This document shows positions 21,110-31,194 of a stretch of DNA of 64,000 bases, piece after piece (the stretch's first letter is position 1; each line of letters begins with the position of its first letter). The notes beneath the pieces are model-generated. The model worked only from the letters and a program-made list of their open reading frames with translations. It did not search any database and was not told the DNA's origin. The position numbers and the translations under genes are program-made. The stretch is from Hymenopellis radicata (lineage: Eukaryota > Basidiomycota > Agaricomycetes > Agaricales > Physalacriaceae), in contig JADNRX010000155.1 of assembly GCA_015501595.1 (NCBI GenBank), forward strand, positions 56,954 to 120,953, read 5' to 3'.

Positions 21110-23575
21110 TCACTCCCCCTTACCTCCTTTCCTAGGTACATCCTTATACCACTCCGGAACCTCATGCGCCTTAATCACCAACGCCTTCCTCCTCTCCTTC
21201 AACTCCCGCTCCTCCTCCACCTCCCTCCTCTTGCGCTCCTCGTCCCTCTCCAGCTCCTTCTCCCTTTCCTTCTCCCTAAGCTGCTCATCAAACGCATGCC
21301 GCGAAACAAGCCGCTTTTTGGTAGTAAACTGCGGCGAGTGCGGGATTGTAGGCGCCAGCCCCATACGCGCTTTGATGGCAGATAGCGGGACGGAGGGAGC
21401 ATGACGCGAAGTAGACGTCGAGGCGCTGTTGGAGTGGCCAACACTCGTGGCTTGGGAACGCGATTGGGAGCGCACATGCATGTTCGTGGTCGTTTCTACA
21501 TTCATTTCAAGTTCCTCTTCGATTTCTTCTTCCTTGACAAAGGCAAGGCGTTCAGGCGCTGGAGCGACGGTGTCCTGAATCAAGATATTCAGTCTAGAAC
21601 ACCGATCAATGAGAACACGTACAGCAATAGGCTCGAGAGAATGTTCAGTTTCAGTCCTAATCTCTGTTTGATAATTCAGACCGTCTTGCGAGGAACCCGG
21701 GCGGGGTGTAATCCCACGAGAAATAGCCTCCTCGGACATGGAAGCCACTGATTCCACTTTGACCGTCGTCGAAGCGACCGCTGGGGGCAGATTACTCGTC
21801 GACGAACCAGGGCGGTTTCCAGCAGGAATACCCCGATTCTGAGGCGGGATACTCCGGGGCTTCGACTGCTTCTCAGGTCGACCGGGTTCCTTGGGTTGAG
21901 CAGAAACAGCGCGAGTGGGTTCCTTGGGAACAACGGGAAGGCTAACTTCTGGCACCTTTGGTTTGGAGTCTGTGCGCCTATGCACAGGCCTCTGCGCTTC
22001 ATTTCCAGTGCGACTATCAGGTTTCCGGGGAGGTTGGGGTTTCGCCACGTTAGCCGATTTAGCTATGAACTCGGCTCGAGATGGAGGCTTCGGTTGTGAA
22101 GGGACTGCAGTCGGTGCGGGAGCGCGCGACACAGGACGCGATGAAGAGGGAGCCGGTTTCTTTCTGTCCACCGCTGCTCGGACTGGAACAACCTTGTTCC
22201 TCGTTTGCGATGTTTTCTTCACTGCCGCAGAGTGTGATGCCTCCTTCTTCGATAGAATCGCCTTCTTGGCCGTAGTGACAAGTGGACCTCTCGTTTTCTC
22301 TTGTTGGATGTCCTTCCGATCCCTCTTTTTTGCTGGCTCCTTCTGACCATCGTCTTCGCTATCGGGGGGTGATGAAGCAGCCCTCTTCGTCGCGGGCTTC
22401 ATGGGAGAGGGAGGCGCCGTTGGTGTAGGAGTAAGTTGTTCTGAAGATGTCTCCGCAGCGGGTTCAGATGGTAGGGGTGAAGGATCGGACGAGGAGTCGG
22501 GAGCTTCGGGAGAGGACTGGATGTTGTCTGTCGTACGAATAGGCGAGGAGTGGGGTTGAGTCTTCAGAGGAGACAAATGCGATAGACGCAAAGGTTCATG
22601 ACGGGGCGTCTTGGGTGTCGTGGGTTTTACAAGAGAGTGCGGCAACTTATTTTCTGACCTAGATAAAATTCCTGCTTGTTAGAAAATGGCTCGAGTGCAA
22701 AATAGCCAAGGACCCACCCGACTCTGTCGTCAACCATCATCATATCTGCAGCAATTGAAATTGCCTGTTTCTTGGGAGTGGCGATGCTCATGGAGGATTA
22801 TGATTGAATCTACGAGAAATCGGCATTTATCGTTAGAGGGATATGAAAGAAAGGATAGAAATTAACCCACGACACGTCCTCGTCGACCAGCATTTTATTC
22901 TCTTCCTGCATATCTTCTTTTACATGCTAACAAGGCTTTCAATATAAAGTGATAACCTTTGTGATTATAACGTACCTCTTGGTTCAATTGAATCGGTGCC
23001 AGCATCTGCACCTCCATTCTCAGACTGTCAAAGCGACTAGGCGAGGGAAGTGGGGAACGTTCCACCTTGCTCTTTCTTTTTGGCGTAGGAGAAGCCATCC
23101 GTACGTTGTCAGCTTTCTCCAACTTGATCGGACTGGTATGCTTCCGAGGACTTCGCCTCAACTGTGGTGTTGGGCTGCGGCTCAAGGGCGCTTTCCGCGG
23201 GGACGGACTTGTTGCGACTATCTTCTTCGGCGACATGGTCGTCTTCCTTGGGCTCTTTCCTTTCTTCGGGCTGGGTGCGAGCTGGCTGAGGGTCAAATCG
23301 CATCGCGCGCCCGTTCGAAAGAAGTCGTCGTCAACATCCAGCAATAGATCATCGTTGTCACTACCGGTGGGGATCTGGAACGACGCATCAACTTCCGACG
23401 GGTTGAATGTCATGTTCGCCAAGGCTGTATTGCGTATGTTGGTAGGGATCTCAAATGAATCGTCAAATGTAGACCCGGGGAGTGAGGTGTTACCAATCAG
23501 GTCATCTGAGAGGTCGGGGAGGTGGCGTAAACTGATTTCGGGGCTCTGTCCGTGACGGGGGTGGTCGCGGACCAT
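21110..23575 (-). CDS. TPX2-type spindle-assembly protein
   Basis: Exons 23575-22976, 22905-22867, 22764-22718 and 22658-21110 join in phase (introns 70, 102 and 59 nt) into about 744 aa. The C terminus carries the TPX2 C-terminal domain: TIPHSPQFTTKKRLVSR, FDEQLREKEREKELERDEE, then KAHEVPEWYKDVP. TPX2 proteins bind microtubules and activate Aurora-type kinase at the spindle. The middle is proline/serine/lysine-rich and disordered, and the N terminus has repeated DDSFEIPT / DASFQIPT motifs and SPKKGKSPRK-type phosphosites. An alternative is two genes, because a Met at 22791 starts a 540-aa frame containing the whole TPX2 domain; the unbroken phase across the third junction favours one gene. 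Confidence 0.75.
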
Positions 23576-24033
23576 TGTGCACTGTTATCGTCGGCTATAC
23601 AGTGGTACGGTTGTAGGACTTTGTGGCTAGAAGAAAGAACATGCATTAGATGGCTGACTGGTCCCTTGAGCCTTGAAGAGCGCACCTGTCTCCGTTATTG
23701 CTCAGCAAATATAATCAGAGGCTCGTCAAATTGGCAAGTCTCGTCGTCGTCGGGATAAACAGGCCTCCTCGTCGCCCGGAGTATAGAATTCGTGTCGAAT
23801 GAATGGCGTTCAGCCGTCGTCGTCAACGTAGCAGTAAGAAATACGCTGGTCGTTGTTGGTGGTTGTTAAACGCGTTGATCACGTGGGCACTTGCCTTTCC
23901 TGATTTGGCGTTTCGGTACATGCCGAGAGCAGCCAAACTCATTTGGTGCTGTCTGTGAGACTGACAATGAAGCTCTGGAAACCCCTTCCACAACTCCTTC
24001 ACTGGGATGAACATCGGGACAGTCGAATATACG
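23576..24033. other. Intergenic, no feature seen
   Basis: Upstream flank of the TPX2-like gene; only short frames. Confidence 0.4.
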
Positions 24034-24620
24034 TCAAAGACAAACCGCGCTGAAGCTCTGAAGCCCGGCACTGGCAACGAGCACCATCAAGGTCTCTTCC
24101 CCGTGATACCCGCCACCAGTCAATGTCTGCCAGACGCTCTTATGGTCTGACTGAAAAACCGCGACGCAGATCTGACAAGGCCACGCTCTCCTTGCACTCC
24201 AGCAATGCATGAGCCTCTGTCTCCACTGCTGCCACACAGAAGCGACACAATCTCCACTCCCATGGTATTTTCTTGACCATCGTCGCGCCGTAACGCGTAA
24301 GGCCTCAACAGCGAGGTCATGATCAGAGCAGACCAGCCGTGTTAGCACGACACGATGCGCCAACGTCGGCACACGTAAAATACGGAACTCCATTACGGCT
24401 CGGCTCCCTAGTTTGAGTCTATTGGCGGCTATTCTCCTCTGCAGTATCCACGACCTACTGCTCCTTCCACACTCCCTTCGCAAATACTCTTCACAGGACA
24501 GCCTTATCCTGTCTTTGACCAAACCATGCCAATCAGGACTTGACAGATCCCCATCCTCCCGCGAGGCCATCACACCGGATACGGCAGATGTGCCAAAACG
24601 AAGCGTAGATCACCCGCCCA
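24034..24620 (-). pseudogene. Non-LTR retrotransposon reverse transcriptase remnant (C-terminal part)
   Basis: A decayed 180-codon frame holds RLSCEEYLRRECGRSS, RVPTLAHRVVLTRLVCSDHD and LAVEALRVTARR. These resemble the region after the reverse transcriptase of basidiomycete non-LTR elements, which precedes a C-terminal zinc cluster (here CVAS...HCW, degraded). No catalytic YxDD block is present. Confidence 0.5.
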
Positions 24621-26216
24621 TGACGACTATTCTGGTCGGCTTCCTCGCGATCTTGCCCTCCTCTCGCAGCACGAGCCGCAGTCTCCGGGACTTGGCGATG
24701 ATGATTTCCTTCGTTGTTTGTTTTCTTCTGAATCCCCTTGAACCAACATCGGAGGCTTTGCTCTGCATGCGCGACACCACGAATGCTTTCCGTTGCCGGG
24801 CTTCTGCGATCCAAGTCAAAGACATCTCTCTGTGCGCAGTGCACAGTACGTCTGTTGTCGAGCTGGGACAGATACTGCAGATATACCGCAGCCGCCTATA
24901 TATATATATTGCAGAGGCATCAAACGTGTCTCCGTGAACAACACCAGAACAACGAGCACAACCCGAGTGCTCTTCACCGAAACTACCGCTGAACCCCCTC
25001 CAGGTCTCCAAACTGAGTCGCTTCTCTACCATGAACAAGCTCGCATTTTGCCTCGGCTCGACCTCTTGTGCGTAATCAGCCTGCATATATCAGTGGAGCC
25101 GAAATGAAACGGGTTCGTGAAACGCTCAGACATTTGTGGAACTGCTTCAAGTTCAACGATCTACAGGAAACCCAGATAATAACATTGAACGGTTTTACAC
25201 GTCGATGGATTTGAAGCTCAAGTGCTTAACATAAAATAGATAGATCGATTCGAGCGAACCATACTCATCGTCGACGGTCCCACACCTCTGGCTAATTGAC
25301 GTGCTGCTGCAGACGTTCGGCTGTGCTCCCCTGGTGCTCCCACGAGGCCGCGACACTCAAACGTCCCGTTTGTAGCTCTTAATGAGCATGTGTAGGCTTT
25401 TAGTCTTACTCAAATGGGTTTCAACACAGCGGCATGTATGAAATACTAACAGAACAATACACTGATCTATTGGATAGTAGAAACTGGTGGAACCATTGAC
25501 CACCACCAGTACCGAATGCGTCGGGAGTCCAGTGCAGCGGGATAGGAGCCCCGGGCGGTGAGCGACTTCTGCAGTGGACTTAGACCAGTACGTTGTCCGA
25601 ACACCCGAGCTCACGCCTGGCTCACGCGAAGCTGTAGCGCGAATGCCAAGATGAATGTCACCCTGCAGATGCAGGCACGGACTGGTTCCTTGCAGCTCTG
25701 TGCAGCTGCTGCAATTGTTCCACGGGCTCGACTTCGACGGATTATGCCTGGTTTCCTCATACACATGTCTTTGTTCATCTAAGTACGTCCAAGGATCATA
25801 CACATGTCTTTGTTCATCCAAGTACGTCTTCAAGGATCCACAGTTGTTTGACAGGACTGGGTAGTGATCTTCAGTAACAAATGTAGGGCCGGTCTAGATC
25901 GGCCGGCGCGGCGATATGTCACCGTCGTCAACAATATGTTTCACAACATCGAGGCGCTTATTTCTGTTACCTACTCCCTACCTCCGACTCCTTTTCCTCT
26001 CAATCTCCTCCTCCAGCAACGTAGACTGCACAGCACTCCGGCGATTAGAGATGGATTCCGCGTCGCCGCGCAGTCCTGCTTCAAACTCGAAGCAAGAGGT
26101 TATTGGACAGTTAATACCATCTTTCGACGGAAAAGCAATGGCTTCTCCCGTCGCCTCCTCGTCTACTTCTTCCCCGGATTCGGCCGCCTTGTCAAGAAAC
26201 TCCACCGACCCGATAA
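24621..26216. other. Mostly featureless; one 39-bp tandem duplication
   Basis: No gene supported. A TA-rich run lies near 24895-24910, and a tandem duplication at 25758-25838 is listed separately. The 3' part is the 5' flank or unresolved first exon(s) of the aspartic protease. Confidence 0.4.
25758..25838. repeat. Tandem duplication of a ~39-bp unit
   Basis: Units start at 25758 and 25797 (both 'catacacatgtctttgttca'); the second has one substitution and a 3-bp insertion (ttc). Confidence 0.9.
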
Positions 26217-28499
26217 ATGACCGGATACGTTCTATACCAAACTTGTCAGGCCATGAGCCGACAATACGACGTCAACCACAAAGGAGAGAAGAAGGCGCGT
26301 AAAACGAGCAGATGGAGATGTCAACGAAGCTGGGGGACTTGTACTACCACTGACCTATGTTGGGACTAGTGCATTCGATGCGTGAGCGTTCAATACCCCA
26401 CACCCCACAATAGCTCTCCTGATATAACTTTTGTAGCTCATACACCCTACCCCTACTCATCGGCTCGACGCGGCAGCGTATGTTCGTCCAAATTGACTCT
26501 GGCAGTTCCGATCTCGTACGTCTAGTCATCTTCCTTTAGTGTAATGCTAAATAAAGACTGCAGTGGCTCGCGTCGACGTCTTGCAGCGACGCGTCGTGTC
26601 CTTCAGCGAGGCGGAGATCCCTATCACCTCCTTCGTACAAAGCCCCCTTCTCTCCCTTTACCGCCCTTCACGAAATCCATTGTACTCTCATCCCCATGCC
26701 CCCGTGCAAAGAGGCAATTCTCCTCTCTATGACCCCTCTGCTTCTACGACGCGCATCGAGACCGGCGCACCTATAACTATCACTTACCTTGTCGGGAGCG
26801 TACAGGGCATCATCGTCTGGGACACTGTCGGCTTGGATTTGAGCGACTCTATTCAAGGTGAAGACGACGACGATGCAGACGACAACGGCGTTTTCCCCTG
26901 GACCATCTCCTCACAGGCATTAGCCGCAGCCTCTGCGCTCACCTCCGAACCTCTACGCCCGAATTTCAGCGGCGTCCTGGGCCTGAGCCCTCCGCTGAAC
27001 AGTCTGATCTCAAAAGTCATCCCGGCAACTGATGGTGGCAACGGAAGTACAGTGGATGGAGCGAGCTGGGTGAGCAACGTCTGGAGCAGCAGTGGGACTC
27101 CTCCACTACAAGAGAGCAACTGGTATATCCGGTTACTGCTGCAGCGCCCCGACGGCGGCGTGCTCAGTCCACCCAAACCTATTATGGCACTAGGATGGAG
27201 CCATCATCAGATTCCTATCCCCCGTTTTGGGGCGGCAAACTGGGGAACATGTCGTACACACGCCCCATTGCATCACTGGACTCGGCTACGAACCAGGTTA
27301 TCGGGACGACGCTATGGCGTGTGGGTCTTTCGGCCCTTTCGGTGGGTGGGAAGCCCATTACCCTCATTTCGTCCTCGTCAACGGCTATACTTGATTCGGG
27401 TGTACCGACAATCCTCGCATCGAAAGCCATTGCGGATGGTATATACGGTGCGGTGGGTGTCGGTCCTGGTGGAGACGGCAATTACTACATTCCCTGCAGC
27501 ACGGAGATCTCGCTTAACGTCACATTAAGAATGAACCTCAGCGGCGGAGATATTGTCTTCCCTGTCCATCCCCTCGACCTCACGGAGCGCCGTGGGGGGA
27601 AGGATGAATGCATGGGAACTGTCCAAGCATCCACAGGTATCCCGGATAACGAGATCGTGCTGGGTGTGGCGTTCTTGAAGAGCGTCGAGACTATTTTGGG
27701 GTACGACGGCCTCGTAGGCGTGAATGGGAATGGCGGGTCTGGCGGTGTGAAGCTGGGACTCCGGAGTCTCATAGACATCGCTACGGCCGACTCTGAATGG
27801 CACCAGGTCAGGGTGGACGGCCATGCACTAGGTGGGTCCCCGGGTTCAGGTGGTAGTGGGAACAGTAACTCGAACAGCAGTGGTGGCGGGATCAGCAAAG
27901 TGGGCCTGGTGGCTCTGGCGGTGATAGGAAGTCTCGCGGGCTTTTGTATACTGATGTTCCTTGTGTGGCGCTGGGTGTCTATCCGTCGGGAGAGGCGCGA
28001 GCATGGGGACTATGCGACCGCCGCTGCTGGTTCGCCTACCACTCCCTATTTCCCGAATCAGTCGCCACCGTCACCGGAGGATAAGACGTATCTGTTTGGA
28101 TTGATCAAGAGGAAGAATCGCGGGAAGAGGGATAGCGATGTATACCCGCTGCGGGAGATGAGCGAGGACGAGAAGCGACAGAAGAGGTTCGACGAGTACA
28201 TAGCGCGACAGCGGAGGTCGGAGTATTCTGATTTTGGCCCTGGGACGGGGCTTGACAAGGATCGAACGTTGGTCGCATCGGGGTCTACGTTCAATAAGGA
28301 CTTGGCGCTGTTCTCTGGGGATGTGGACGACAAGACAGGGCAGGAGGTTCTGTACAACGGATATGGGAAGGAGGATCCGTGGGATCCGTCGACGGGGCTA
28401 GATTGGGGCGGGAGAGTGGGCGAGAGGGATGTGTTACTGAGTACGGAGGGTGCTGAGACGAGAGGCGAGAGAATACCTGCAAAAGAGGACGCTACATGA
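26217..28499 (+). CDS. Membrane-anchored pepsin-like aspartic protease
   Basis: Exons ending at 26380, 26437-26515, 26564-26634 and 26712 onward (introns 56, 48 and 77 nt) give FVQIDSGSSDLW, the first active-site motif (D-S-G), followed by LYDPSAS, TITYLVGSVQGIIVWDTV and FSGVLGLSPPLNSLI. The second aspartate motif is ILDSGVPT near 27390. Then come a Gly/Ser-rich stalk, one membrane span (about 27905-27970, VALAVIGSLAGFCILMFLVW) and a charged cytoplasmic tail ending at 28499. This is peptidase family A1 with a type I membrane topology. Between about 27070 and 27235 the reading frame changes without a clear splice, so a cryptic intron or frameshift remains. The 5' end (Met at 26217 used) lacks an obvious signal peptide, so an upstream exon is probably missing from my model. 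Confidence 0.65.
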
Positions 28500-29157
28500 C
28501 GGACATTGGTCGGAACCATTCATTACTTACTGACATTATCTTATACCTCCATCTATGTGTAGCATTTAGTACAGCCAATCGTTTACTTCATTGTTCTTAT
28601 CATGAATGTCATTTGCGAAACGGGAAAATGCAAAGGCTGACTGCTGTTACTAGGGTGGTGCAGGAAACCGTAGGTTGTGATGTTGAAGCTCAGCTGAGGT
28701 CTAGGTACATTTTAAACTAGCACATTGGTTCACATGATGGTGCATTGGCGCTTAGACTAGTGGGAAGGCGGATGAGGGCGGCGCGCTGGGCCACATCACG
28801 TGCTGGTATCGGGAGGGTGATTGTGGGCAAGAGGGTGGGTAATGAGCCACTAGACTGCATAGATTCATCAGAGGATCAGTAGAACTCAAATTGGATGATT
28901 TTGAAGCCACTGGACATGTTCCTAAGGGCCTGAGAAGAAAATTTTGCTTCAGAGCGGGAAAATACGCCACATTGTATCACGTGCGCAGTTAATAACGGTT
29001 ACTAACTGTTAATAACATACCCCAAAATGAAGGTATATTCCGCCGAGGTTACTAACCGCCTCGGGCAATATACTGCGCATTGCGCAACCCTAGGTTTACT
29101 GCGCCAGTGCCGAAAGAGTCAAAGTCAAAGCAAAAAGGATTATTGAGACTAATCAAT
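28500..29157. other. Intergenic; GGTTA-type palindromes near the tRNA gene
   Basis: At 28985-29070 there are 'ggttactaactgttaataac' and a hairpin around 'ccgaggttactaaccgcctcgg'. No protein gene seen. Confidence 0.45.
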
Positions 29158-29237
29158 TGGACACTGTGGGGCTTGAACCCACGACCTCACGCAGCCGAAA
29201 TTGCAAAGCGTGCGCGCTACCACTGTGCTAAGCGCCC
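29158..29237 (-). tRNA. tRNA-Ala(UGC) with an 8-nt intron
   Basis: On the minus strand the acceptor stem GGGCGCT pairs with AGTGTCC and includes the G3:U70 pair that marks tRNA-Ala. The anticodon stem is CACGC/GCGTG with loop TTTGCA interrupted after position 37 by an 8-nt intron (ATTTCGGC). The T arm GTGGG TTCAAGC CCCAC is perfect and the discriminator is A. An oligo-T terminator follows at about 29131-29135. Confidence 0.9.
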
Positions 29238-29390
29238 TGTATATCTATGCTAAGCGCAGGATTTAAATGCAGAGGCGTGGCGGACTTTCAGTTGGAAAAG
29301 AACAGAGCGAAATCTGCAGAGCTTAGTCAAGAAGAGCATCCTTCCGCAAGACGCCGCAGTATGTGGAGGCTACAGCACCATCTGCAGTCA

Positions 29391-29471
29391 GGGCATTTGG
29401 CACAGTTGGTAGCGCGCACGCTTCGCAATCTCGACTGCGTGAGGTCGTGGGTTCAACTCCCACAGTGTCCA
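29391..29471 (+). tRNA. tRNA-Ala(CGC) with an 8-nt intron
   Basis: Acceptor GGGCATT pairs with AGTGTCC (all seven pairs, G3:U70 present). The anticodon stem is CACGC/GCGTG, loop TTCGCA with an 8-nt intron (ATCTCGAC) after position 37. The T arm GTGGG TTCAACT CCCAC is perfect and the discriminator is A. A T6 terminator lies at 29490-29495, six bases before the retrotransposon at 29502. Confidence 0.92.
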
Positions 29472-29501
29472 TTCGAGGTAATCTTTCACTTTTTTGAGCT
29501 C

Positions 29502-29579
29502 CAATCTGAGGTATCCAGTACGATAACCGGGGAGCCGACCTCCCCAAAGGGAAGGCCGCGTACGTGAATTGACACTCCT
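29502..29579 (-). repeat. B2 split direct repeat, element 1
   Basis: 78 bp, same as 30068-30145; starts 'caatctgaggtatccag'. Outer left end of the element. Confidence 0.92.
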
Positions 29580-29615
29580 GGGAGGGACTACGTAAAGTAC
29601 ATGAAGTAGGGAGGG

Positions 29616-30067
29616 CAACGGAAAAACTACTGGCGTGACCGGTAAGAGTTTTGATACAAGAAGTAAAATACAAGGACGCACCTGGCGGCGACGCGGTAAG
29701 AGCTGGGGACATGTGAGACAATGACCCGCACAGCTGTGCATCCCGCCAGACGTGAGATAGTGAACCGAGTATATCGAACGATCATACACTAGTGAAAGAG
29801 ATATGATAAACGCGTGAGTAAGAGAAAGAACGTCCGCCGAGGGCGACGCCGATGGCGCACTACGTTAAAGTAAGTAAGAAACATTGCCGAAGGCATGAAG
29901 AAGAAACTCACTTGGTTTGTTTTGAGACCCGAGGGGTAACAAACCACCGACACCTCTTAGGGACCTAGAGTACTAGGCAGAGGTATCGCAGAGTGAGTAA
30001 AAGGAGAGTCGACGATATGGGGAACTCACCTCATATTGGCCTTCTGTAATCCTAGATTAAAATCGAC
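29616..30067 (-). repeat. A2 split direct repeat, element 1
   Basis: 452 bp, nearly identical to A1 at 34575-35026. It contains the same three hairpins, but one terminal pair of hairpin 1 is lost here. Confidence 0.92.
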
Positions 30068-31194
30068 CAATCTGAGGTATCCAGTACGATAACCGGGGAG
30101 CCGACCTCCCCAAAGGGAAGGCCGCGTACGTGAATTGACACTCCTAATAGGGTACTGAAAAATTTTTTTGGGGGAAAGGTGATCGGAAGATGGTATCGAT
30201 TCTCGTTGTTGTCGTGCCCGTGAAAGAGCAACGCCTGGAGAATGATGGGGTTCTTCCGGATGTAAATCTGGAAGGTGTCGGACGCCCATCGACCCGCTGC
30301 TTGAATGAGATGAGGGGCAGTGCCATCCTCAGCCATTGCAGTAGCGCCGCCGGCTCTCATAGACTGGCCGGCGAAGTCGAGATTAGGTTCTAACTGCCGA
30401 AGGCGTGTCATGAACCATGACCTCGTGGGGACGGCGTTTTTCGACGTGATCCAGAGGAAAGGATTGACGCGCGACACTTTGTCATGCGACGCGATATAGC
30501 GACGGAAGATAGGTGCCGGGTCTAAGTTACCGCGCCGAAGGATTCGGATTTTGCTGCCTTCAAAGAAACGGTCCGCCTTGTGGTAAGGTAAGTCGAAACC
30601 GTAACCGCGTTCGAGGTTGATGACCGTCGAGCGAAGGGAGCACTTCCTATAATCCCTGATCGCGATGTTGTCCGATACGGACAACTCTCCAAGACGCATA
30701 AGACCCATAAATCCAGTATATAGCATCGCGACGAAGAGAAGGTCGTCGTGGGAAGCATGGCGTCGCAGAGAGTTGGTTGCTGTGAACAGATGGTCTCGAG
30801 CCAGTGGGAGTTTCCTCTTCACTGCTGACTTGAAACGTTTACGACAACCGGAGAGGGAACGTTTGACCAGGTGAGAGCCGCGGATGGCTCGGACATGGGG
30901 GAAATACGGCTCAAGCTTATTACAAATGCCTGAGAGGTAAGTCGCGACAGAGTCGGGTTTGATGTGAGCCGACATATAGACGACGAAGAAGGATAGAGTG
31001 TCCTCGGTCGGGTCGACTGGTAGCTGGTGCATAGAGCAGAAGGAGAGGTAAGAATTTAAGCCAGAATCGTAGTTAGCGCTGGTGGAAATGTCGATCGCGA
31101 GTCCAAGCGCAATTGCTCGCTCATGGACAAGCTTTTCACGGGACCAAGGTTCCCTATGAGGTTGCCTTGGCCTCCGTAACTGCGGAATCTTCAT
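30052..31194 (-). CDS. Tyrosine recombinase of element 1
   Basis: 380 codons. Conserved parts are GLMRLGELSVSD (first catalytic Arg), FDLPYHKADRFFEG, SMRAGGATAMAEDG (second Arg) and HLIQAAGRWASDTFQIYIR with the presumed nucleophilic Tyr. The enzyme would insert the circular cDNA. The start codon overlaps the gag-pol stop as ATGA (31194-31191), suggesting termination-reinitiation. The C terminus reads on through B1 into A2, about 40 residues longer than in element 2, because the stop before B1 is missing. Confidence 0.9.
   Translation of the reverse strand: MKIPQLRRPRQPHREPWSREKLVHERAIALGLAIDISTSANYDSGLNSYLSFCSMHQLPVDPTEDTLSFFVVYMSAHIKPDSVATYLSGICNKLEPYFPHVRAIRGSHLVKRSLSGCRKRFKSAVKRKLPLARDHLFTATNSLRRHASHDDLLFVAMLYTGFMGLMRLGELSVSDNIAIRDYRKCSLRSTVINLERGYGFDLPYHKADRFFEGSKIRILRRGNLDPAPIFRRYIASHDKVSRVNPFLWITSKNAVPTRSWFMTRLRQLEPNLDFAGQSMRAGGATAMAEDGTAPHLIQAAGRWASDTFQIYIRKNPIILQALLFHGHDNNENRYHLPITFPPKKFFSTLLGVSIHVRGLPFGEVGSPVIVLDTSDWSILI
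30068..30145 (-). repeat. B1 split direct repeat, element 1
   Basis: 78-bp copy of B2 abutting A2; the B1/A2 joint has the core TCGAC|CAATC on the plus strand. Confidence 0.92.

Noticed and set aside
21915..22346. 143-codon plus-strand frame opposite the TPX2-like gene
   Set aside because: Antisense shadow in a low-complexity region.
24885..24915. TATA-rich stretch as a promoter
   Set aside because: A simple TA dinucleotide run with no gene in the right position downstream.
25357..25833. 158-codon frame with repeated TYLDEQRHVY
   Set aside because: The repeated peptide comes from the 39-bp DNA tandem duplication; nothing else supports coding.
29388..29789. Frame running through the tRNA-Ala gene and the B2/A2 repeats
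   Set aside because: It covers a tRNA and non-coding terminal repeats; the same peptide appears in A1 upstream of the gag start.
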